From contig NC_067203.1 of assembly GCF_026262505.1 (NCBI RefSeq), positions 27,199,411 through 27,263,410 on the forward strand: 64,000 bases of DNA, read 5' to 3'. This DNA is from Trichomonas vaginalis G3. Lineage: Eukaryota > Parabasalia > Trichomonadida > Trichomonadidae. Below, piece after piece: positions 1 to 10,239 of the stretch (the first letter of the stretch is position 1; every line of letters starts with the position of its first letter). Under the pieces are notes generated by a model that worked only from the letters and a program-made list of their open reading frames with translations, did no database searches and had not been told where the DNA came from. A program made the translations under genes and the position numbers.

Positions 1-25
1 ATACAAAAAAATGAAAGAAGAAAAG

Positions 26-43
26 GGGTGGTCCCCACCACCC
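26..43. terminator. GC-rich hairpin downstream of the 203-aa gene
   Basis: A 7-bp perfect stem (GGGTGGT/ACCACCC) closes a CCCC loop in an otherwise AT-rich sequence. It lies about 50 bases past the stop of the minus-strand gene at 97-708, so a transcript 3'-end signal is possible. An element-end hairpin is an alternative, since element A also carries GC-rich hairpins at its ends. Function is inferred only. Confidence 0.35.
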
Positions 44-96
44 ATAAAAGCGATGTCAATCTAGTTCAACGGAGGAAATTCGGATAATGATAACTT

Positions 97-708
97 CTAT
101 CGTTTGTGATCAATTTCCACAGTTCTAACTTTGTCACGGAATGACTTGTCTCGAACACTGATTATATTTTCATAATTACATAATTGAATTATGGCATATA
201 GGAAAAGTGGTACTAGACATCTCTGATCCGATAGGTATATACGTAGGTAGACGTCTCTAGCGATGTCTAGTAGTTCCGTACATGCAGAAACACCTTTGTA
301 TTCTGCTAAACCATTGCACCCTGCAAATACGCGATTGGCGGCAGTCTTTCCTGCAAGATTGATCATGTTATATGTAACAGGATATATACCATAAGGAATG
401 GAATGCATTTGATCGATCAAGTTATTAATACGCTTAGTAAACCTGTCCTCGTAGAATTTTTTGTTTATTTCGCAATGTGAAAAGAAATCTTCCTCATATA
501 CGGGGAAAGATTCATCGTCCGCCTTCTCTGTATAGAAACAGATTTTAGCGAACATTTTCATTGCTGTGACCGAGTCCGGATGGGCCAATGCGAATTCATT
601 CATCGCCTTTGCGAGTTCCTCAGAGCTTCTGAGGACTTGATTGATGATAATGTCGAGATCATGTTGGGACATTATTGGTCTGCTTGGGTTGGAGATATAG
701 ACAGACAT
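97..708 (-). CDS. Unrecognised protein, 203 aa
   Basis: An open minus-strand frame of 203 codons, read away from the two plus-strand genes that follow. An internal Met at about residue 13 (MSQHDLDIII) could be the true start, because the residues before it look like leader sequence. The protein is mixed alpha-helical in character, with several Cys residues (residues 57-145) but no spaced metal-binding motif, signal peptide or clear membrane span. I do not recognise a family. It is part of the outer virus-like unit by position. Whether it is expressed is unknown; it could be a core or accessory viral protein. Confidence 0.55.
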   Translation of the reverse strand: MSVYISNPSRPIMSQHDLDIIINQVLRSSEELAKAMNEFALAHPDSVTAMKMFAKICFYTEKADDESFPVYEEDFFSHCEINKKFYEDRFTKRINNLIDQMHSIPYGIYPVTYNMINLAGKTAANRVFAGCNGLAEYKGVSACTELLDIARDVYLRIYLSDQRCLVPLFLYAIIQLCNYENIISVRDKSFRDKVRTVEIDHKR

Positions 709-946
709 TTTTTTAGTAAATGGGTGAGAAATTTCATTTTTCAGTTGAGGATGATTGTTTTTGCGTCATATTTTTTCAGTTGAGGACGAAGTGCAAATCT
801 TCACTTCGTCAAAAAACTAGAATCGTGAAATCAGGGATTAATTCCAATTAAATGAGGTGTCGACAATAGTGTTATACATCTCTTCCTTTCGTATTTTTTG
901 TCTAATTATTAATTTTAAATTATATTAAATTTTTGCATGCTACGCG

Positions 947-1456
947 TTGGATCAAGTAATTACAAAATGCAAAAATGACAATAAATCGGTCGATATTTCA
1001 ACTGTTAATACTATGTGTGATAAAATACTCGATCAAATAAAAGCCATCCTTGATGGGGATAACTCTGAAAAAAATAAAACATTTTTGACACGATTTCTAA
1101 CAGTTGATAATTTCGAGTTGTTCTCGAAAGTTGTGAAAAATGCGTCAAACAAAGTTTTAAATAACCAATATGCCGACGCGGATAAATATTATTTCGACAA
1201 TGCTAATTCCAAAATTAAACAGATAAATGGTTTAACAGATAAAACGCCTATTAGAACAACAATAGGAAATGAGTTTTTAGATATATTCTATCAAGTCATA
1301 GATGTCAAAGTTCCACCTACGGAAATTGATATGGGTAAAAATCAATTATTCGATTATACCCGTCATCAGCGGTATACCGTTTTACAGGATCTAAATAAGT
1401 TTTTAGATCATAGCGTAGATTTTACGAAGAAATTCGTATACAGCCAAAAAAAATAA
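947..1456 (+). CDS. Unrecognised protein, 169 aa
   Basis: An open plus-strand frame rich in Asp, Asn and Lys, with no membrane segment and no motif I recognise. The exact start is uncertain: the sequence before residue 1 is T-rich and holds no clear start-proximal signal. It lies 65 bases upstream of the 1345-aa gene, on the same strand and with similar base composition, so the two may have worked together or once been one locus. It is treated as part of the outer virus-like element. Confidence 0.45.
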   Translation: MDQVITKCKNDNKSVDISTVNTMCDKILDQIKAILDGDNSEKNKTFLTRFLTVDNFELFSKVVKNASNKVLNNQYADADKYYFDNANSKIKQINGLTDKTPIRTTIGNEFLDIFYQVIDVKVPPTEIDMGKNQLFDYTRHQRYTVLQDLNKFLDHSVDFTKKFVYSQKK

Positions 1457-1521
1457 AAAGCGCTCTCATCCCGAAAACCGTAGAAACAGTTAATTTACAT
1501 AAAGCTATTAAAGATCTATTA

Positions 1522-4500
1522 TTGACGTCCGATAACGCAGTAACTAGTATTCTGAAAATATATTCACACATTTTAAATCATTTTAATGCGTTGGGGGAGG
1601 AAAACACTACAGTCTCAATTATTGGAATTAAATTTTCAGGCTCTAGTTATAAATACATTTTAAAAATAATTTTCAATGTAATTGTATCAATGGTAATGAC
1701 TGAAATAGATTTGTCAACAACAAAAACATCATTTATTCGTGAATGTTGTTATGGAATTTTACATTCGTATGGTATATTGAATACAACATCAGTGCAGGGT
1801 CAATTCGACACAACTCTTTTACGTAAAATGCATTCAATAGCACCTGATGACTGTATCATAACATATATTTATAACACATCTTTTAACACATTTGTCGGAA
1901 GAAATGCAATTACAATGTGTCAATATATTACTATGTATGATATAATAGCCTTTCAATATAAATATAATATGATGTATGATCAAGAAATATCAATAGCATT
2001 TTCTTTACCAATTGTATTATATAATACAATATTTTGTGACAATAAATATGAATTAGCCGATTTTGATTTAGTGACTGATGAAAAGATCAAGAAAAACTAC
2101 AATGAATATAACAAAAAACTCGAGAAATTTAGAGCGGATATGAAAAGATATATGATTACTAAAGAAAAGGAAGATGCAAAAAAATTTGTTAAAATGTACC
2201 ACGTGAATTATGGATGGCTACCAGGGTTTGATAATTCACCGAGTGAGTATCTCAGACGTATAACCGAAAACAAGAGAACTTCAATTCAAAAGTCATGGAT
2301 GGAATTTAGGCGTAAAATGAAGTATGTAAGATATTATACATATGATCCCAAGAAACCAGTGTATCCGGAGAAGTCTAATTTATTTACAAGAAGATCGAAT
2401 AAATGTGATCTCGCGATTCCAGAAAAAACTTTCAAGAAATTGGAAAGTATCATCGAAAACACAAATATTTACACGTACAGTAAAAATAAAATCAGTTCAC
2501 ATATTAAATCCAATATGTTTGAGAAAACAATAAAAATAGATATTGATGGTCTTATTTTAACTTTGTATGAATTTAATTTAAGTGAAAATATTTATTATAT
2601 TTCCCTTCCGGAAAAACAATCTTGGGAATATAGATGCGTGAAATCAGTATTTAATCATAGAATGATATTTGATGAACGGAAGAAAAAAAGAGAAAATGTA
2701 CGTAATTTAAATCCTGTGACGGAAGTTGCAAAGGAAATGTTAGATAATATGATAACAACAGGTAAAGATATATTAGGCGTGCAATATGATGTCAGACTAA
2801 ATAATGACCATGAGGAAACTAGGAAAAAAGTTGCACGAAAGAAAATGAAAGAGTTAACCAAAGCAATCACAAATTTGTTAAGAAATACGGAATCTACCGT
2901 TTTAACAAATTTCAAGCGATATATATGCGAGGAAGACGTGTCATACTTAAGAAAGGGATATACAATGTTGAATATCGAAGAAGTTCTCATTAATGACGCA
3001 TTATTCGTAACCAACGAAAGAAATAACGATGATGATAGTGTTGATATCGTGATGTACATTCAAAAGGGCAAAGAAGGAAAAAGAGGCGAAGCCAGAAAGG
3101 TTATAAATGAACAAGACGCAATTGCTGAAACTCTTGATAATTACGATAGAATTGTGGTGAAAATATTTAATGACAGTAATGGAAAACTACCTGATAGCGT
3201 AACGGCAGAATTGATGGAAAAACTTAGCATTGTTGAATTATATTCCATAACTCAAATACTTTTACTATTAAATCCTTTTATAAACATTTGCTATTCAGAT
3301 TCTCAAAATGAAGCAAGTGATGATTATGTATTGCCGGAATCTCCAAAAGCACCTAATGTTGAACCCGATGAAGATAATGAATTTAAGCCAGTATTTGAGA
3401 GATTATCAATACCTAAAATGTATGTAAATTTAATGAGTGAATTAGGACAAAAGCTTGCAGCTCGAATGAAATCATTTTTACAAATCAACTTAATTAATAA
3501 AAAGAACAAAGGAAGCACTGAGCTACTAAATACATTAAATGATATAGTTGATAAATTAACTTCCATATATACTACTTCAAGTACTACATCATCTGATGAA
3601 ATGAAAGATATTATACGTAAAATGGTATATTTGGTATTTTCAATTACAAAAAGATGTGCTGCCAATAATTACGAATCAATCTTGGTGACTTTATCTGAAT
3701 ATTATGATCGTGGGACCATAAATAAAATAAAAGATTATATTAGAAATGATCAAAATACAGATGTCGATAAGGTTTTAACAATGATATTGTTCTTAATTGT
3801 AAATACCTCGGATCCCAAAGAAATTATTCACACTGCTTTAGATCATAATAATGCATTCGATGAATTTGTGAACGCTAACCATGATTTAATATTAAAATCA
3901 GAATTTTTGTACATATCCTACGCAGTCAATGATGAATTTAAATTAAATAACGGAATAGATTTAAGAAATGTTGATGAAGAATTAAACGCTAGATATAATA
4001 ATGATGTGATTAAAAATATATCCGATAATTTTGGAAATGACGGAAAAATCAATGGTGAATATGTTCCAAGAGTTTTAACGTTTAACGAATCCGTAACTAC
4101 TAACAGCCAACAACAGAAAGAAAAGGAACAATTTGCAATGCTTAATGAATATAATTTAGTTAGGAATATCCCCGTTGGTAATGGTTTGTGTCAAAAAAGT
4201 AGTCCATTTGTTATAGGCAGATTTATCTTTGACATTGAAGACATACCTCGTGATGCTAATCATAGTTGGGAAGATAGTAGAAATTATATGATACAATTAA
4301 TTTCAGTTCTGTCATTCTATAATTATCCTTTTTCCGATAATGATTCTATTTCCAATAGATGTTTATTCGCCGAGAAATTATCTAAAGGATTTGTTTTAAC
4401 GAATAATACGGCATCATTGCATGGTTTGAGTTATCATTGTTACTTGCCAGCAATTTGTCAATATTCTGTATTTAAGGAATTTCTCTCATTACGATTCATA

Positions 4501-5559
4501 AATCACCTGAGAGGAGATCCCGCGATTGAGGAAGATGAAGAGATTAATAAAAAATTTAATTATACAGGCGGATTATTACCGGACGAAAACGTATTTAAAT
4601 TCCTCGATCCATTGATTTATATGGATAATCTAATTAATATGAGATTAATGTACTACGGAAAGGGATCTATGATTTTCGATAAAAGAATAGTATCTAAGTA
4701 TGCCGTTAATAGACAAACATATGTTAGTGCAGCAGATTTACATTATGTTGCATGTGAAGATCAAACTAAGAAAATTTTATCAAAGTTACATGATTTTGTA
4801 TACTGTGATACGGAGCGTGGAAAAATAGGGTTGGGTAATTCGATGACAGATGAATTATACAATGATTTGGTTGGTAATACCGCTGGTCGTCAAAACCGTA
4901 TGAAAACTTTTGATGAAGTCATTAATTTATTTGGAGAAATTGTTTTATTACACTTAAGAGATGAAACAAGCGATAACATTCAGAATATTATTAATCAAAT
5001 TAAATCGTTGATCCAGAGAGAAGTATCCAGTAAAAGGTTATATGACAAAGCAAATCTTGTGAAGAAAAGTACCACCAGATTATTGTATAATTTGATTTAT
5101 AATTATGTATCTGATGCATGTAAAACGGATTATGTCGATGAACCGAGGTTGTTAGTTTCGTATGCTGGAAACAATTACCATTCATTTTATAAAGTCGGAA
5201 ATGATTTAACAAATATGATGAAATCGAATGGTGACTTTTATGACAAAGTAAGGAGAGCAGTAGGTCAAACATTGATAAATAACAGAAATGACGTAGATAG
5301 AGTACAACTTCCTGTGTGGTGTGGTAGTATTTCTCCGAATGATCAAAGTAGTATAATACTAGATGACAACAATATTAATAAATCAAAGACATATTTTAAC
5401 GACGAGGAAATTGTAGAACCGTTGAAGAGCGCCCTCATAGATGGAATAGTAGACAAAACGATTTCTGATTCGGAGTTGTTGAAATCATTAGAAAAACATG
5501 TTGAAAAGGTGTTACCAATAATCGAAAGAAATGTAGACGCAGCATTCGATAGACAATGA
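1522..5559 (+). CDS. Very large unrecognised protein, 1345 aa
   Basis: One of the longest open frames in the window, at 1345 codons. It is strongly Asn/Asp/Lys-rich, with a basic helical stretch at about residues 195-310, an acidic linker at about 595-625 and a Thr/Ser-rich patch near 685-700. I see no Walker motif, zinc cluster, polymerase motif or signal peptide. The length and lack of a hallmark fit a large virion or polyprotein-type component, but that is only a guess. The open reading over 4 kb in AT-rich DNA shows it was under selection until recently. It may start upstream, since the first Met is not preceded by a clear promoter. Confidence 0.6.
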   Translation: MTSDNAVTSILKIYSHILNHFNALGEENTTVSIIGIKFSGSSYKYILKIIFNVIVSMVMTEIDLSTTKTSFIRECCYGILHSYGILNTTSVQGQFDTTLLRKMHSIAPDDCIITYIYNTSFNTFVGRNAITMCQYITMYDIIAFQYKYNMMYDQEISIAFSLPIVLYNTIFCDNKYELADFDLVTDEKIKKNYNEYNKKLEKFRADMKRYMITKEKEDAKKFVKMYHVNYGWLPGFDNSPSEYLRRITENKRTSIQKSWMEFRRKMKYVRYYTYDPKKPVYPEKSNLFTRRSNKCDLAIPEKTFKKLESIIENTNIYTYSKNKISSHIKSNMFEKTIKIDIDGLILTLYEFNLSENIYYISLPEKQSWEYRCVKSVFNHRMIFDERKKKRENVRNLNPVTEVAKEMLDNMITTGKDILGVQYDVRLNNDHEETRKKVARKKMKELTKAITNLLRNTESTVLTNFKRYICEEDVSYLRKGYTMLNIEEVLINDALFVTNERNNDDDSVDIVMYIQKGKEGKRGEARKVINEQDAIAETLDNYDRIVVKIFNDSNGKLPDSVTAELMEKLSIVELYSITQILLLLNPFINICYSDSQNEASDDYVLPESPKAPNVEPDEDNEFKPVFERLSIPKMYVNLMSELGQKLAARMKSFLQINLINKKNKGSTELLNTLNDIVDKLTSIYTTSSTTSSDEMKDIIRKMVYLVFSITKRCAANNYESILVTLSEYYDRGTINKIKDYIRNDQNTDVDKVLTMILFLIVNTSDPKEIIHTALDHNNAFDEFVNANHDLILKSEFLYISYAVNDEFKLNNGIDLRNVDEELNARYNNDVIKNISDNFGNDGKINGEYVPRVLTFNESVTTNSQQQKEKEQFAMLNEYNLVRNIPVGNGLCQKSSPFVIGRFIFDIEDIPRDANHSWEDSRNYMIQLISVLSFYNYPFSDNDSISNRCLFAEKLSKGFVLTNNTASLHGLSYHCYLPAICQYSVFKEFLSLRFINHLRGDPAIEEDEEINKKFNYTGGLLPDENVFKFLDPLIYMDNLINMRLMYYGKGSMIFDKRIVSKYAVNRQTYVSAADLHYVACEDQTKKILSKLHDFVYCDTERGKIGLGNSMTDELYNDLVGNTAGRQNRMKTFDEVINLFGEIVLLHLRDETSDNIQNIINQIKSLIQREVSSKRLYDKANLVKKSTTRLLYNLIYNYVSDACKTDYVDEPRLLVSYAGNNYHSFYKVGNDLTNMMKSNGDFYDKVRRAVGQTLINNRNDVDRVQLPVWCGSISPNDQSSIILDDNNINKSKTYFNDEEIVEPLKSALIDGIVDKTISDSELLKSLEKHVEKVLPIIERNVDAAFDRQ

Positions 5560-5624
5560 AAAATGGATTTTTCCTTTACTACCCAGATTTTCCTTACTTT
5601 TACCACTCCCCATGTAATTTCTGG

Positions 5625-5670
5625 GGAAAACGATAATTCATTTTTTTTATGGATGAATAGATCGTTTTCC
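5625..5670. other. Fold-back sequence (hairpin)
   Basis: A 10-bp perfect inverted repeat (GGAAAACGAT / ATCGTTTTCC) with further pairing inside it (ATTCAT/ATGAAT) around a T-run. It lies at the left end of the non-coding 5580-6852 element. It could be a structured RNA or a transposon sub-terminal hairpin. Confidence 0.45.
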
Positions 5671-5794
5671 TAGAAAGGACCTCATATCTCTGGCTAAAAA
5701 GAGTGCCAGATCCTAAATAGATTATTGATCTAGTGTACAAATCCAATAAAAAGCCTATTTTTTTGGCTTTTTTGGTGCTCATTTTTTCGAAGAT

Positions 5795-5851
5795 CTACAT
5801 GAATATGGGGAAACCATCGGATTTTTTTGGTTAACCCACATCTTCATGTAG
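5795..5851. other. Fold-back sequence (hairpin)
   Basis: CTACATGAA and TTCATGTAG form a 9-bp perfect stem. Further partial pairing (ATGGGG with AACCCACAT) sits inside it. This is the second structured stretch within 200 bases in the non-coding element. Confidence 0.45.
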
Positions 5852-6857
5852 TCTGGACTATCTTTCCTCGAAGGACCTCTTTACGGGTGTAAAAACTCAT
5901 AAAGTTCTCAAAAGATTCATTCTCGATCTCCATGCTGAAAGAATTTACAATAAAAAAGAGATCTACGCATCAAACTACAGCCATAAATGAACTGAACCCC
6001 TAAAGCTCAGCTCTTAGTTTATCAAAAACGTCGAAATCCTTCTCATTGCAATCAAATTTTCTCAATAACTCATAAGAAAAATCGAATTTTGATTAAGCCG
6101 ATGTTATAGGTATCACAAATACTACAAACTTGAGCAATATCGAAATTGCCAGCAAAAGTTTGAAATTGCATTGCTCATATTTGTTTTGTAAACTAAAAAT
6201 CTGCTTATATTATTCATTAATTTTTTATATATTATTCATATACTTTAATAAAAACAATACTATTTCACCTTAAAAATGAATTTCATAAGTCAATATTATT
6301 TTTTTGAAAATGTATCAATTTTCGATTAAAACAACATGAGAATAAAATTTACGCAAAATTATTTTAAAAAATGGTTTTAAAAATTTACAATTGATGAAGA
6401 GTAAGATTGCAAGAAGTTTTGAAATTTAATTTTAAGAAAAAAAATTCGGATATTATTCATGGATCTAAGTAATCTGATATTTGAGTATCGGCACTATGCA
6501 TAAAACATATATTTATAGTTTTTTTGGAGTTTTATGATTTTAAATATATTCAAATTTGGCAATCCAATAGATTTTTAAAAAATAGGTAAATAAAAATAGA
6601 TTACATATGCAGCAGATTTAGAACATGAAACAAATCTTATAGTGACCCAAAAAAAATTCATGATCCAAAAAGAAAAAAATTGGCTAAATGGGAATCTAAC
6701 TTTGGCATAATGAATCATTATGTCGGATGTTTCCACTACGCTACACAGGCGGTTCGAAAAATACCCTTGGTGGTTCTATTTAATAGCTAGTCCCAACGAT
6801 AGGCGGTGTCCCCAGCTTTAGAGAGGTGGTAAAAGTAAGGCAAATCTGGGTATATAA

Positions 6858-7085
6858 ATGTCAGTTGTAGTTTTAGTTAATAACGTAGAAAACGCTGGAA
6901 TCAAAGGAAAAATCAAGTTTTTCAAAGAGTTCTTGGCAAATTATTATAATATATCCATCAGTGGGGAAGATGACGAAGATTTGAAGTATAAATCAATATA
7001 TTATTTTAATTTATTCATCAATACTGGTGCGTTCCACAACGTCTCCGGTGAAATGAAAAATAAAATGCTGTCATTCACACTTTAA
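6858..7085 (+). CDS. Small unrecognised protein, 75 aa
   Basis: A 75-codon frame that starts six bases after the right inverted end of the non-coding element, preceded by TATATAA. It is mixed charged, with an acidic patch in the middle (GEDDEDLKY) and no membrane segment. Its 3' end overlaps the 3' end of the minus-strand membrane protein by about 10 bases, so the two genes converge. I do not recognise the family. The element directly upstream may have changed its promoter. Confidence 0.4.
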   Translation: MSVVVLVNNVENAGIKGKIKFFKEFLANYYNISISGEDDEDLKYKSIYYFNLFINTGAFHNVSGEMKNKMLSFTL

Positions 7086-7572
7086 ACATTTTATTTTTAT
7101 TATATATGTAAACTACTACATATATAATAGCAACGACGATCGATATTATAAACATTGTATACATTATGATTTTTAATATGTTTGTAAATGTATTTTCACA
7201 TACACCATTCCGCTCATCCGGACTGAAATTAGATTGATACATCAGTGTTTTTCTGAAATCACAGCAACATATATAAACATAAAATAATAAATCATAATCT
7301 CCAAACGTGCCCTTACCCATTTTGTAAAGAAGTAGTGATGGTATCGATGACTTCATACATGCCTTTACAAATACTTTCTTTAAAATTTTATCATTTTTGA
7401 ACTCATTATACATCATATCAACACTAACATCATCGTTTTTGAACAATACTGGTATTATAAATTTAATAGTTCTACCATTCACGAAGTCTGTAATTTTTTG
7501 CATCAAAGAAGTATCTAATCCACACCCATCCGCCAACTTTGAGTAACATATTTGATATAATTTATCTTCCAT
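7075..7572 (-). CDS. C-terminally anchored membrane protein, 165 aa
   Basis: A minus-strand frame with one strong membrane segment near the C-terminus (about residues 133-157, running IIMYTMFIISIVVAIIYVVV) followed by a short basic tail, as in a tail-anchored or type II protein. The N-terminal 130 residues are soluble, with Cys residues at positions 9, 17, 62 and 102-103 that could form disulphides. Small tail-anchored proteins of this layout are common among large-virus membrane and entry-complex proteins, but I cannot assign a family. It lies downstream of the RING/IBR gene on the same strand, 88 bases away. Confidence 0.55.
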   Translation of the reverse strand: MEDKLYQICYSKLADGCGLDTSLMQKITDFVNGRTIKFIIPVLFKNDDVSVDMMYNEFKNDKILKKVFVKACMKSSIPSLLLYKMGKGTFGDYDLLFYVYICCCDFRKTLMYQSNFSPDERNGVCENTFTNILKIIMYTMFIISIVVAIIYVVVYIYNKNKMFKV

Positions 7573-7659
7573 TTTATTATCACTAAATTTTTGTTATATA
7601 AAATTTTATATTAATAGTTCGGATGTGATTATGTTGATCTTCAAAAATAATTTTATACA

Positions 7660-10203
7660 TTATAATAATTTCAAAACTTCATTAAATGTTAATATTTTGG
7701 GGTAGTACGATATCATGACATCAAAACACTTTCCGAACCTCTTTAGAAAGTTCTTAGATCCTATCACCGAATAATTTCCATTGTCATATACATATTGAAG
7801 AATTTCATCTTTGATCTTATCTATGCTAGTAGTATATGTATATGTCTCAATCATTATTGACTTTGATTCATCGAGGAGTTTTAAATAAATCATACCGCTA
7901 ATAATTTCATCATACATATTTTTGTAGTCGGAGGTAAAATGAGTTAATGATTTATTAATGTGATCATCACCATTGATACCCAATATAAACAATGTGTTGA
8001 ACAATGAGCATTGCTGTTGAAATGCATCGAAATATTTTTTGATGACATCAGATATCATTTGTTTATTCACATCGCTATTTTCAGTAAATAAATTATTTAA
8101 CAATGTTTTTAGTTCGTCAAAACTATGTTTGGTAAATCCTAGTAAACATTTATTCTTGTTAATGTTGTGTAAAAGTTTCATAGCTTCACTATCTCTTTCC
8201 ATCACATTATCCAAATTCTGAGCAAATATATTTTGGTGGTATTTAATTTTTTCCGTAAATGTGTTAGAAAACTTATCAAACTGATATTTAACCCATCGAT
8301 ATGGATTCATTTCGAAAGATGTGATGCATTTCTCATCATTGTCGACATCATCATTGTCGACAGCGTTTTGAGAATTGATCCACTCGAAATATAATGGATT
8401 TGTTTGTTCGTTTTCATCCAAAGTATTACCAGTTTGCCAGTCAAATCCATTATGGCAATTCGTGCAAAACATATGATTGCATCCCGAAATCTTAAAGATG
8501 GGAACTCCACAACATGGACACTTATGACACTCTTGTGTAATTAATTTAATTGTTTTGATTACGTTCGGATCACATGTGTGCTCGTCTCCTTCGATTATTT
8601 CGGAACATTCCGTGCAATATCTTGTATTACATTTCATGCATCTCCTCTCTTTCTTATCATTCATAATTATGTAACCATTACATTTTTTGCACCTTTGGAA
8701 TGAGAGTTTGTCAACATTAGACGACAAGGAATATTTCTTATTGATGCTTCCAAATATGTCTTCATATGTTACATTCTTTTTATCATTAAGGACTTGAACA
8801 TTAAATTCTTCGTCTTCATACGAAGAAGATATGAGAATATTATCGAGTTCAGTTATTTTGGTCTCGTCAATATCTTTGCCGTAAATATTTTCCCTTATTA
8901 AATTATGAACGTCTGATATCTTCGCATTTTCGGCCGAATTTATCAAAATATTTTCTTTGAGAAGATCAATGAGTTGCTCGTTGAAATTATTTGTTTGTAT
9001 TAGCTTTTGTATATTCAATATTGTAGCATTACATAATTCTTTCTGTTCTGGGGATGGTCCAATGAGACACACATTTAACAAACCCCGAAATATTTCCAAA
9101 TCATTCAAGAATTTCATTTTCCTCACTTTATTCTTCGGTTTGTAAAGATCTCCTATCCTTTCGCAAATATATGTGTAATATTTATATTTAATATCATTAT
9201 TGTAATTATAATCAAAAGGATTCACGATTCGAAGATCATTTTCATTTGTTAATTTAAATGATTTAATCTTTCGTTTAACGATATATCCACCTTCAAAGGA
9301 ATTGCTTTCATCAGATTGTGATATGGGTACTTCTCCGATGAAATCAAATTCGGATATGTCATCCTCCATTAATATATCCTTCTTTTTGGATTTGAAATTT
9401 TTCGAATCCAAGGAATCATTTTCCAATACGAATGTTTCACAATGACAACATCCATAATGGGCATTATCAAATTCCTCATTCTTTTTCAGATGAAAACGTT
9501 CATTAAGATACTCTTTCCTTGGGAGGCATAATGGTTCAATATTTTCGACAATTTGTTGCTTCTCGGTTTCTGATAAAACTTTCTCGAATATTTTTGGGTT
9601 GCGTTTGATATAATAACACTCCGGTCCATATGCATCTCTTTCGGAAACACATCTCCATTTTTTAGGTGTATACTTTTTAAGAATTACATTATTTGCGGTT
9701 TCGATTATTTTGAAGTATTTCTGTTTTTTCGTTGGAGTATTTTTCATCATCTCAATATTTTCATTGCTGAATATTTTATCGAAATACATTAAAATAATCG
9801 AATTAGTTGTTACATTCTTTTTGCCCTTAAGGATACTGATGTAATAACTCAAAAGTAATTGATAATTTGGGATACTCATTAATTTTTTCATCTGAAGTTT
9901 ATTAATTTCAGAAAACGCTTTGTAAAATTTGACACATGATGAATTAATCATAACTATATCACGATACTTTTTCATCTGTGACTGAAGGAAGAATTTAGAT
10001 TCTCCTCCGAATATCATGTATGAAACGAGTTTATTAAACTTTGTTTTACATGATGGACAAACACATTTCTTCGTATCATTGACTATATTGTAATTCATTA
10101 TACATTTTTTACATGCTTTTTCATGACAAAATGGGCAAATGATTGTGATATCATCTTCCAAACATATCGGACACTCACTTTTATCGAATTGAATAAATTC
10201 CAT
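7660..10203 (-). CDS. RING / in-between-RING (RBR-like) ubiquitin ligase-type protein
   Basis: A large protein of about 847 aa. Near the N-terminus is a RING-type cluster (CPICLEDD, CPFCHEKACKKC, CVCPSCKTKF, about residues 11-56). Around residues 505-595 comes an IBR plus second RING: CKKCNGYI, CMKCNTRYCTEC, HTCDPN, then CPCC-x(9)-GCNHMFCTNC and FDWQTG. The run HTCDPN...TIKLI...CP.C..PIFKISGCNHMFC, followed by NPLYFEW, is how I remember giant-virus RING/IBR proteins. Known RBR proteins pass ubiquitin from an E2 to a substrate; in a virus this would redirect host ubiquitination. The start at 10203 is preferred over an upstream Met because it places the RING at the N-terminus and follows a T-rich promoter-like stretch. 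The last 250 residues are helical with no recognised domain. Confidence 0.75.
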   Translation of the reverse strand: MEFIQFDKSECPICLEDDITIICPFCHEKACKKCIMNYNIVNDTKKCVCPSCKTKFNKLVSYMIFGGESKFFLQSQMKKYRDIVMINSSCVKFYKAFSEINKLQMKKLMSIPNYQLLLSYYISILKGKKNVTTNSIILMYFDKIFSNENIEMMKNTPTKKQKYFKIIETANNVILKKYTPKKWRCVSERDAYGPECYYIKRNPKIFEKVLSETEKQQIVENIEPLCLPRKEYLNERFHLKKNEEFDNAHYGCCHCETFVLENDSLDSKNFKSKKKDILMEDDISEFDFIGEVPISQSDESNSFEGGYIVKRKIKSFKLTNENDLRIVNPFDYNYNNDIKYKYYTYICERIGDLYKPKNKVRKMKFLNDLEIFRGLLNVCLIGPSPEQKELCNATILNIQKLIQTNNFNEQLIDLLKENILINSAENAKISDVHNLIRENIYGKDIDETKITELDNILISSSYEDEEFNVQVLNDKKNVTYEDIFGSINKKYSLSSNVDKLSFQRCKKCNGYIIMNDKKERRCMKCNTRYCTECSEIIEGDEHTCDPNVIKTIKLITQECHKCPCCGVPIFKISGCNHMFCTNCHNGFDWQTGNTLDENEQTNPLYFEWINSQNAVDNDDVDNDEKCITSFEMNPYRWVKYQFDKFSNTFTEKIKYHQNIFAQNLDNVMERDSEAMKLLHNINKNKCLLGFTKHSFDELKTLLNNLFTENSDVNKQMISDVIKKYFDAFQQQCSLFNTLFILGINGDDHINKSLTHFTSDYKNMYDEIISGMIYLKLLDESKSIMIETYTYTTSIDKIKDEILQYVYDNGNYSVIGSKNFLKRFGKCFDVMISYYPKILTFNEVLKLL

Positions 10204-10230
10204 TTTGTGAAGAAAAATAATCACTTAAAA
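10204..10230 (-). promoter_or_regulatory. T-rich start-proximal promoter motif (outer element)
   Basis: Read on the minus strand, TGATTATTTTTCTTCAC lies directly before the RING/IBR start. Similar strings precede the primase (TGATTTTTTTCCTGCTC) and the polymerase (GTTATTTTTTTCTCTCAC). The shared core, about TKATTTTTTTCYT some 8-20 bases from the ATG, looks like a family promoter. Confidence 0.45.
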
Positions 10231-10239
10231 TTAGCGTGT

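Larger units (their letters stand above)
5580..6852. mobile_element. Non-coding 1.27-kb element with 27-bp inverted ends
   Basis: The ends 5580-5606 and 6826-6852 are inverted copies of each other: TACCCAGATTT, one variable base, then CCTTACTTTTACCAC, so 26 of 27 bases match. The interior has no credible gene. It is very AT-rich from about 6050 to 6700 and has several fold-back stretches near the left end. Size, inverted ends and lack of coding capacity fit a non-autonomous DNA transposon (MITE-like). I see no clear target duplication, so the two repeats could instead be facing regulatory sequences between the 1345-aa gene and the 75-aa gene. Confidence 0.5.

Noticed and set aside
2655-3665. 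Minus-strand frames of 113-134 codons within the 1345-aa gene
   Set aside because: Antisense shadows of a long open gene with composition typical of mirrored AT-rich coding sequence.
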